Assembly (NCBI RefSeq): GCF_016863335.1
Contig: NZ_BOOR01000080.1
Location: forward strand, 1-48,578
Reading direction: 5' to 3'
DNA from: Planotetraspora thailandica
GTDB taxonomy: Bacteria; Actinomycetota; Actinomycetes; Streptosporangiales; Streptosporangiaceae
DNA length: 48,578 nt
Made by a program: the position numbers and the translations under genes. Shown here piece by piece: positions 42,714 through 48,578 of this stretch. Position 1 is the first letter of the stretch; every line of letters begins with the position of its first letter. Below the pieces are notes generated by a model. The model made no database searches, had not been told where the DNA came from, and worked only from the letters and a program-made list of their open reading frames with translations.

Positions 42714-43268
42714 GTGACCCGTTCTCTCCGTGAGTCCAACGTCGCTGCCCTTTTCGCCCTGCTTGACAGCACTGGCGATGGGCAGATCGCTGCCGATGAC
42801 TTCAAGCGCATCGCCGACGGGGCATGTGCCGCGTTGGCCCTCGACCCGGGTTCGCGTCAGCACCAGGCACTTCAGCAGTTGTGCGCGGACTGGTGGGAAC
42901 ACATCCGCGAGGACGCCGACCTCGATGGCGACGCCGTGGTGAGCGAGTCGGAATTCATCAAGGCGGTGGACCACTTGGTCGCGAGCCATCCGCAGTTCCA
43001 GCAGATGACCCTCGCGCTGTCGTGCGCGGGCTTCGACGCCGCCGACATCGACGAAGACGGGTTCATCTCGGCGCCGGAACTCGATCGCCTCTTCAGCGCA
43101 CTGGGCATCCCGCACGAGGTGGCCGAGGGGGCTTTCGCGCAACTGGACACCGACGGCGACGGCAGGATCTCCCGCCAGGAGTACGCCGAGGGCGTCTGGG
43201 TGCTGATCACCAGTGAGGACCCCGATACCCCAGGATCGGCGATCCTGGGGCAGACGAGGGTGGGCTGA
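42714..43268 (+). CDS. EF-hand calcium-binding protein (calerythrin-like)
   Basis: 184 residues with four EF-hand loops: DSTGDGQIAADD (about 14-25), DADLDGDAVVSE (about 63-74), DIDEDGFISAPE (about 112-123) and DTDGDGRISRQE (about 146-157). All carry acidic ligands at 1, 3, 5 and 12 or close equivalents; loop 1 has Asp at position 12 and Thr at 3. This is the layout and size of actinobacterial calerythrin-type sarcoplasmic-like proteins, a cytosolic Ca buffer or sensor. GTG 42714 has GAGAGG seven bases ahead; an upstream in-frame ATG at 42687 lacks one. Confidence 0.92.
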   Translation: MTRSLRESNVAALFALLDSTGDGQIAADDFKRIADGACAALALDPGSRQHQALQQLCADWWEHIREDADLDGDAVVSESEFIKAVDHLVASHPQFQQMTLALSCAGFDAADIDEDGFISAPELDRLFSALGIPHEVAEGAFAQLDTDGDGRISRQEYAEGVWVLITSEDPDTPGSAILGQTRVG

Positions 43269-43418
43269 GCCGCCGAGCATCTCCCGCTGCAGGTAACGAC
43301 GGCCTGTCAGTGAGGTCGGCCCCGCCGCCGTCTGTGCTCAAGAGCGAAGCGGCGGCAGGGGCTCACGTCAAGGCCCGGACGTTCCAGCCCCGACCGGTCG
43401 GCTCTTCGAGAGGGGTTA

Positions 43419-44210
43419 TCACAGGTTCTGCTCTTTCAGCCAGGTCAGGACCGTCTCGGCGACCTCGCGCCAGCCGGAGTCGATGGTCAGCGAGTGCGCC
43501 TTGTCCGGGAAGTCGATGATGTCGGTGACCGCGTGGGAGTGGCGGTACTGCTTGAGAGTCGCGCGCACCACGGTCTCGGGCACGGTGTGGTCCTTGCCGC
43601 CTGCGATGAGCAACAGCGGTCCGCGTGACTCGTTCGCGGTGTTCACCTTGGCTGACGAGTGCGGGTTGAAGTTGGCAGCGGCGGCCTCGAAGAGCGGCTT
43701 GCCGGGGGCGGGTATGGACCAGCGGTCATACAGCTCCAGGGACTCCTGCTCCGAGATGGCGTTGCCGAAGGCGTAGCGGAACTGTTCGGGGGTCAGCGAA
43801 ACCGACTTGTTCTTGTTCGCCGGATTGCCGAGCACGGGGAAGCCGGACCGCAGCGCCGACAGCGGTAGTGGCAGCACGCCCTTGATCTGGGCGGCGTCGA
43901 TGGCCACCGCCGCTGCGCCGAGGTCGAGGCCGAGCAACTTCTGGGCGATCATTCCGCCGAATGAGTGCCCGATCAGGATCGGTGCCGAAGGCAGCCGTTC
44001 GATGATGCCGGCAAAATGTTCCACCACGTCGTCAATGCCGTGGCCGGCGATCGCGTCGGGATTCGCCCGCGATGCCGCGACCGTGTCGCCGTCGCCGGGC
44101 CAGCCCGGAGCTTGCGGCAAGTAGCCGGCGTCCTGGAAATATTCCACCCACGGATCCCAGGACGAGGCATGCAGCCAGAGACCATGGATGAAGAGCACGG
44201 GCGTTCCCAC
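43419..44210 (-). CDS. Alpha/beta hydrolase
   Basis: 263 residues, cytosolic. Oxyanion HG in LFIHGLWLHASSWDPWVEYF; nucleophile S83 in GHSFGGMIAQ; acid Asp in IAGGKDHTVPE; catalytic His in FPDKAHSLTIDSGW. Typical of esterase/lipase-like single-domain hydrolases. GTG 44210 is chosen because GGAG is exactly six bases ahead; GTG 44222 lies before it without a site. It follows the LAL regulator on the same strand (134-base gap) and may be its target or in its transcript. Confidence 0.9.
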   Translation of the reverse strand: MGTPVLFIHGLWLHASSWDPWVEYFQDAGYLPQAPGWPGDGDTVAASRANPDAIAGHGIDDVVEHFAGIIERLPSAPILIGHSFGGMIAQKLLGLDLGAAAVAIDAAQIKGVLPLPLSALRSGFPVLGNPANKNKSVSLTPEQFRYAFGNAISEQESLELYDRWSIPAPGKPLFEAAAANFNPHSSAKVNTANESRGPLLLIAGGKDHTVPETVVRATLKQYRHSHAVTDIIDFPDKAHSLTIDSGWREVAETVLTWLKEQNL

Positions 44211-44343
44211 GGTTTTCTCCACTCGTCATGAGCTGGGCGCCAAACGCACCACAGCCGTCGCGTAGACCGTAGGACGGCGGAGGACCTGCCGGCTTCAGTC
44301 GTGGGCGTGAGTCATTTGCCCCGGGCAACCGGCGTCAGGGGTA

Positions 44344-47133
44344 TCAGCTAGCGTCACCTGACTGAAGGTGGTCGCGCCTGGCCTGGTTGCCGGGGTTGTT
44401 CGGCGCGGCAGCCAGCTGATTGCGGGAGACGATTCCGAGTTTGGGGAACATTCGGTACAGGTGCGAGCTGACCGTGCGGTGTGACAGAAACAGACGCTGG
44501 CCTATCTCGCGGTTGGACAGGCCCTGGGCCGCCAGCTCGGCGATCTGGGCTTCCTGCGGCGAGAGCAACTCGCGCGGGTTCGACGTCGGCTGCCACCCGC
44601 GTTCGCCCGTCGCACGCAGCTCTTGGTCAGCTCGCTGCGCCCACGTGCGGGCACCTAAGGCGTCGAAGGTGGCCCGCGCCGCCCGCAGTGGTTCACGGGA
44701 GTCGACGACGCGTCGCTGCCGGCGCAACCAGGAGCCGTAGGCCAGTTCAGCCCGAGCTCGATGCCAAGGCAGCCGGCGACCCGCGCCCTCCATGGCGGTC
44801 CGGAAGAGCGACTCGGCCGACGCGGGGTCCGCCAGCACTGCTCTCGAATACTCCAGGGCGATGGTCGATCCCGTCGAGGGGGAAGCGCCCACGAGGTCTT
44901 CCACCGAGGTCAACACGGATCTCGCCTCGGCGCGGCGACCGGTGCGGACGGCGGCGTCGGCCAGGTAGCTGAGAGTCCACACCTGCTGTACGCGTTGGAA
45001 CGCGGGGTCGGCCGGCGTGTACACGCGGCGAAGCTCGCCGTACGCCTGATCGTGACGGTTCGCGCCCAGCTCGGCGATGCCACGAGCGAGCTGGACGCCG
45101 GCGAGCAGGGACGATGCCGCGTTCGGGGTCCGCAACGCCACGTGCTCGGCCTCCGAGAGCAGGTCGTGGCCTGCGTCCCAGCCCCTGCCCACCGCGTCGA
45201 TCAGTGCTACGGCGATGCGTGCGGTGGCAGCCCACAAGGACTGACCCGTCTCGTCGGCGAGCCGCATGGCCTCGTCGGCCGAACTCGCCACGTCGAAGGT
45301 CCCCAGGTAGATCTCGGCCCATGCTCGTATCGCCAGCGCCTCGGCGAGCAGGCTCATGCGGCCCTGCGCGCGTAGCTCTTGGACTGGTGTGGACAGGAAG
45401 GCGACGGCACGGCGGAAATCGCCCGTGCAGAATGCCGCGATTCCCAGCAGGCCGGCCAGATCCGGTCGCCCGCCGGCGTCCGCGGGCCACCGCGTGAGCT
45501 GCTCGATGACCGTCGGCCCCTGCTCGTGGGACTCGGAGAGCGCGTAGATGGCCAGCAGCCGAGGGTCATGTGCCGGCACGCTCACCTGCTGCGCCGCCTG
45601 GACGATCTCGTGCCTCACCGTCTCACCGGGGTCGCGCCACCAGACCCTGCGGGCTGCGCCGACCAACAGTTGCATCGCAAGGTCGACGTCCTGTGCGTCC
45701 GTGGCGTGCTGTGCCATGCCGACCAGGTGACGTACTTCCGCAGGTTCACCCGTTGAGCCGTCGTGGAAGACGCCCTCGAGCCAGGTCAGCCTGGACCGAT
45801 CCCGCTGTCGCAGTGTCATTCCCGTGACCTGCGCCTTGATCTGCTCAACCTGGCTGAACCGGCCGAGTTGGTAACCAAGTTCTGCGGCGCTGAGCAGGCG
45901 GGCGGCTCTCGACTGCGGGTCCGGACTCAGCGCCGCCGCCCGCTCGAGCCAGGCGGCGGCGGAGGCGACCGCACCGCGGCGTTGGGCGTTGTCGGCCGCC
46001 TGTTCCAGCTCGGCCGCGATCTGCTCGTTACGTCCTGACAGCGAGAAGGATCGGTGCCACACCGCGCGGTCCGGATGAGGTGCCAGGACGCGCGCGAGCG
46101 CCGCATGCGCCTGCTGGCGCGTGGCCGGCGGCATGGCCTGCCGAAGGGCCGAGCCGACCAGCGGGTGGGCGACGCGGTACCTCTCGCCGACCACGGTCAA
46201 GAGCCCGTGCTCGAACGCCGGCTGAACCAAGGCACGGTCGAGGGGCGAACCATGGAGGATCTGCGCGGCCGCGAGGACGTCGTTGATGTCGTCGCCGTCG
46301 TCGACCGCGGCAACGGTCAGGACCGCGCGTACGGCTGGGGCGAGGTGCTCGGCACGCGCGGCGAACGCCTGTTCCAGGCGAGTGGTCATGGGCAGGTCCT
46401 CATCGAACTCGGTCCACGCGTACCGTCCCGACTCCAGCGCAGCGGCGAACTCCAGCAGGGCAAGTGGATTGCCGCGGGCCTGCCACAGCACGCGATCGCG
46501 CAGCGTCGAAGACAAGTGCGGCGCCCGCGCGTCCAGCAACGCGGCCGATGCGGTCTCGTCGATGCCGTTTAGCTCCGTCCATTCGACCGTGTGCGCGTCA
46601 GCGAACGGCAGCGCCTCTGGGCGGGACGTGCAGAGGACGATGATCCGCTCACTGGCGATCCGGCGTGTGACGAAGGCGAAGGCGTCTATCGACGGCTGGT
46701 CCATCCAGTGGAGATCGTCGAGGCACACGAGGACGGGCGTCTGTCTCGCCGCGTCGACGAGCAGCTCCAAGACCGCCAAGAATGTGAAGAATGGGTTGAT
46801 TTCGGTCGAATCGCCCATGGCGAAGCAGGCGAGGAGCGCGTCGCGCTGCGTGGTCGGCAGCCGGTCGACGCGGGGCAACAACGGTCGGAGCACCTGGTGA
46901 AGGCCGGCGAAAGGAAGGTGCGTCTCGGACTGACTGCCCCGCGCAGTGAGCACGGCGAACCCGAGAGACCGCGCATGCTCCACAGCCTCCGCCTGCAGTG
47001 CGCTCTTGCCGACCCCGGGCTCTCCGAGCAGCCCGATCGCGCGACCTCGGAAACCGACACCGTCCAGATGTCCGAATAGGGACCGCAACTCGTCGTCGCG
47101 CCCGACGAGGCGCTGGCGGGTGACCGTGTTCAT
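44344..47133 (-). CDS. LAL-type LuxR regulator with ATPase domain, second copy
   Basis: 929 residues, same layout as the gene at 35183 but only distantly alike. Walker A LLGEPGVGKSA (about 38-48), Walker B-like LVCLDDLHWMDQPSIDAF, then a long helical repeat region, and the LuxR HTH LSPQEAQIAELAAQGLSNRE followed by IGQRLFLSHRTVSSHLYRMF (about 858-910). After the HTH an extra tail NNPGNQARRDHLQSGDAS is present. ATG 47133 is preferred; an ATG four codons earlier is possible and neither has a strong site. Confidence 0.92.
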   Translation of the reverse strand: MNTVTRQRLVGRDDELRSLFGHLDGVGFRGRAIGLLGEPGVGKSALQAEAVEHARSLGFAVLTARGSQSETHLPFAGLHQVLRPLLPRVDRLPTTQRDALLACFAMGDSTEINPFFTFLAVLELLVDAARQTPVLVCLDDLHWMDQPSIDAFAFVTRRIASERIIVLCTSRPEALPFADAHTVEWTELNGIDETASAALLDARAPHLSSTLRDRVLWQARGNPLALLEFAAALESGRYAWTEFDEDLPMTTRLEQAFAARAEHLAPAVRAVLTVAAVDDGDDINDVLAAAQILHGSPLDRALVQPAFEHGLLTVVGERYRVAHPLVGSALRQAMPPATRQQAHAALARVLAPHPDRAVWHRSFSLSGRNEQIAAELEQAADNAQRRGAVASAAAWLERAAALSPDPQSRAARLLSAAELGYQLGRFSQVEQIKAQVTGMTLRQRDRSRLTWLEGVFHDGSTGEPAEVRHLVGMAQHATDAQDVDLAMQLLVGAARRVWWRDPGETVRHEIVQAAQQVSVPAHDPRLLAIYALSESHEQGPTVIEQLTRWPADAGGRPDLAGLLGIAAFCTGDFRRAVAFLSTPVQELRAQGRMSLLAEALAIRAWAEIYLGTFDVASSADEAMRLADETGQSLWAATARIAVALIDAVGRGWDAGHDLLSEAEHVALRTPNAASSLLAGVQLARGIAELGANRHDQAYGELRRVYTPADPAFQRVQQVWTLSYLADAAVRTGRRAEARSVLTSVEDLVGASPSTGSTIALEYSRAVLADPASAESLFRTAMEGAGRRLPWHRARAELAYGSWLRRQRRVVDSREPLRAARATFDALGARTWAQRADQELRATGERGWQPTSNPRELLSPQEAQIAELAAQGLSNREIGQRLFLSHRTVSSHLYRMFPKLGIVSRNQLAAAPNNPGNQARRDHLQSGDAS

Positions 47134-47278
47134 GGGGTCGAGCATCCAGCCGCCGGCGCCCCGTGTCCAACCCCGGGGGGGACCCCCCGGCTGAACGATC
47201 CTCAGGTTGGACCGCGACTGGACGATGTCTACCTGACTTCCGGATCTGCCGCCGGCCTTGGTGATCTACGCTGCGTCC

Positions 47279-47767
47279 GTGCAGCTCTGTCTCGACGCGT
47301 ACGTCTGGGTAGCGGATCCACTGCCTCGTGTTCTTGATCGGTTCATTTCTGCATACGTTGATGCGGATGATCCCGGTGATGAGCGCTTCGCTGCGTTTCG
47401 GCGGGTCTATCTCCTGGGGGCGGTTAGCGATGCGGATGTGAGGGCTCTTGATGAGCTTCGTCCCGAGAGTGGGGGAGGTGGGTTCTCGCTGTACCTCAGG
47501 GGGCGTGATCATTCCCAGGCGATCATCACGATCACTGACGAAGGGGCGGCCGTTCTCGGCCTCAGTGTCCAGGCTTCAGGCGATCTTGCGGTTACGCTCC
47601 GCCAGGCTGAGGAGCTTATAGATCACCTTCTGGAGGACTTCTCCTGCGTAGCTGGGCTGGCGGGCGTGGAGTTGCCGCCGCCGCAGAGTCGGTCCGAATG
47701 GGATGACGATGGCTTGGTGCTGCTCCGGGTGGGGGCACCGTCAGTTGAGTCATCGACGCCTGCGTAG
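47279..47767 (+). CDS. Hypothetical protein
   Basis: 162 residues from GTG 47279 (a TTG seven codons earlier is possible). It reads MQLCLDAYVWVADPLPRVLD, FISAYVDADDPGDERFAAFR, FSLYLRGRDHSQAIITITDE and GLSVQASGDLAVTLRQAEEL. This looks like a compact alpha/beta cytosolic protein with no membrane segment; family not recognised. Lies next to a broken DUF6247 gene. In other actinobacteria small acidic proteins of this kind occur near toxin-immunity clusters, but nothing here proves that. Confidence 0.65.
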   Translation: MQLCLDAYVWVADPLPRVLDRFISAYVDADDPGDERFAAFRRVYLLGAVSDADVRALDELRPESGGGGFSLYLRGRDHSQAIITITDEGAAVLGLSVQASGDLAVTLRQAEELIDHLLEDFSCVAGLAGVELPPPQSRSEWDDDGLVLLRVGAPSVESSTPA

Positions 47768-47808
47768 ATTCGCGGTGCCCGTCTGTTGCAGCGCAGTGGC
47801 CTGGGAGC

Positions 47809-48098
47809 ATGACTGCTGAGCCGCTGCATCCGCTGGGGACGACCCGGCGGAGATCTTGCGTGTGCTGCCGGAGCGGTGGCACGAGCAGTTCCTCAGCGAG
47901 TATCACAGCGCGTTGGACGCGGCCCACGAGGTGTGGCGGTTCCAGCAGCTTCGGGAGCTCTTGCGCGTGTGGCGGTTGCATGCGGCCGCGGTCTCCGATC
48001 CCGACTTCGACCGGGCGGAGCAGGCGGTTCGGGAGGGGCGGCGCGAGGAGTTCGTGTCGATGGAGGGCGCCTTCCCTGGTTGGGCCGAACGTCGATGA
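47809..48098 (+). pseudogene. DUF6247-family gene with frameshift
   Basis: ATG 47809 begins MTAEPLHPLG, then the frame fails. The next frame gives DDPAEILRVLPERWHEQFLS, EYHSALDAAHEVWRFQQLRE and DPDFDRAEQAVREGRREEFV, the DUF6247 signature of small actinobacterial proteins. The change falls in CTGGGGACGAC, where one more G would join both parts (PLGDDPAE), so a one-base loss in a G run, or a sequencing error, explains it. The rebuilt product is about 96 residues. DUF6247 genes commonly sit next to toxin-like partners. Confidence 0.65.
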
Positions 48099-48205
48099 GC
48101 TACTCCACGTGGCGGCGTTGTCCCAGATGAAGGGCCTTCCGGAGGAAGCGGTCGGTCACACCTCACGCATTTGACGCTCGCGGTCGTGATAAGGCCGTAC
48201 GGGGT

Positions 48206-48578
48206 TCAGGCATCCGGGAGCAGGACGATGCGGCCCGTCGCCCGCCCTTCCTCCAGCAGGGTGTGGGCTAGTGGGGCCTGCGAGAGCGGCAGCGTCTGGA
48301 GCTCCCGTGCGCGTAGTTTTCCCCTGTCGAGCAGGAAGTTGAGTGCCACCGCGACGTGGGCCAGTTCGTCGGCCGAGGCATTGGAGATCGCGAAGCCGCG
48401 CAGGCTCGCATCCCGGGTGTAGAGCGCGCCGACCGGGAGCGGAGGGCGGGCCTCAAGATTGGCCATCATGATCATTCTGCCGCGGTGGGCGAGGAGCGGG
48501 ACGACCTGCTCGAGGTTGTGGTGGCCGGAGGTGTCCCAGTACACGTCGATGCCGTCCGGCGCCGCCCGGCGAAGGCGA
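48206..48578 (-). CDS. Zinc-type alcohol dehydrogenase/quinone oxidoreductase, partial
   Basis: The C-terminal about 124 residues of an MDR-superfamily reductase; the gene runs off the window's right end. DVYWDTSGHHNLEQVVPLLA then HRGRMIMMANLEARPPLPVG is the late part of the nucleotide-binding domain. LRARELQTLPLSQAPLAHTL, then EEGRATGRIVLLPDA is the family's closing helix and GKIVL-like strand. The catalytic N-terminal domain is outside the window, so zinc dependence cannot be judged. Confidence 0.85.
   Translation of the reverse strand, partial: RLRRAAPDGIDVYWDTSGHHNLEQVVPLLAHRGRMIMMANLEARPPLPVGALYTRDASLRGFAISNASADELAHVAVALNFLLDRGKLRARELQTLPLSQAPLAHTLLEEGRATGRIVLLPDA

Noticed and set aside
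1-48578. Search for CRISPR arrays, rRNA genes, complete tRNA genes and riboswitches.
   Set aside because: No regularly spaced repeats and no full tRNA or rRNA seen; only the tRNA-Val half was found.

Overview
The window is high-GC DNA with GTG and TTG starts, Shine-Dalgarno sites of the AGGAGG type, many TetR/MerR regulators, two very large LuxR (LAL) regulators, an ECF sigma factor with its DGPF partner, a DUF6247-type protein and a giant DNRLRE/LamG surface protein. This mix fits a filamentous actinobacterium, most likely Streptosporangiales (a Nonomuraea-like genome). The taxonomic call is an inference from gene content. The region has no core housekeeping genes and looks like a chromosomal-arm accessory region: about one in three recognisable coding remnants is broken, truncated or frameshifted.

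Layout. 0.2-2.4 kb: a divergent MerR/SDR pair with a decayed second SDR. 2.4-3.8 kb: an unrecognised two-gene operon whose second product looks leucine-rich. 4.1-5.9 kb: an RNA ligase RtcB plus peptide release factor homologue PrfH, coupled by a GTGA overlap; this is the rRNA repair/ribosome rescue pair and the clearest stress or defence module here. 6.3-8.6 kb: a DGPF protein and an ECF42-type sigma factor (ATGA overlap), then a glyoxalase-like gene cut short and fused to unrelated sequence. 8.8-9.7 kb: an MFS gene end abutting a decayed IS3 element. 9.9-15.0 kb: secreted polysaccharide deacetylase and secreted GH2 exo-glucosaminidase, both followed by hairpin terminators, beside a remnant of a ROK repressor and a candidate operator. 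This looks like chitin/chitosan use.

15.2-25.2 kb: two close TetR paralogues (33 differences in 201 residues by my alignment), each behind a CGAACGTTCG palindrome, with two alpha/beta hydrolases, a third TetR with a candidate shared operator, a methyltransferase, an orphan histidine kinase and a serine beta-lactamase-fold hydrolase. Scattered between them are fragments of a Tn3 transposase, an SNF2 helicase, another TetR and a DegT aminotransferase. 25.4-28.1 kb: a divergent DUF305 lipoprotein/LVIVD-repeat secreted protein pair.

28.37-28.46 kb: the 3' half of a tRNA-Val(CAC) gene ending in CCA and followed by a terminator. The 5' half is absent, so this reads as the right-hand attachment-site scar of an integrated element. 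29.2-33.4 kb: a truncated N-terminal paralogue followed by a 1226-residue DNRLRE/LamG surface protein. 33.4-35.2 kb: a decayed lipoprotein gene, an orphan hairpin and two small doubtful genes. 35.2-48.6 kb: two LAL regulators, an SDR lacking its catalytic Tyr/Lys, a DUF1801 protein, a patchwork of methyltransferase/GMC oxidoreductase/protein-kinase fragments, an acyltransferase-methyltransferase fusion, a four-EF-hand calcium protein, a hydrolase, a frameshifted DUF6247 gene and the end of a zinc-type alcohol dehydrogenase/quinone reductase.

The best candidates for a second look are the RtcB-PrfH pair, the tRNA-Val attachment scar, the duplicated TetR regulators whose DNA-binding halves have diverged while their C-termini are nearly identical, and the unassigned leucine-rich operon.
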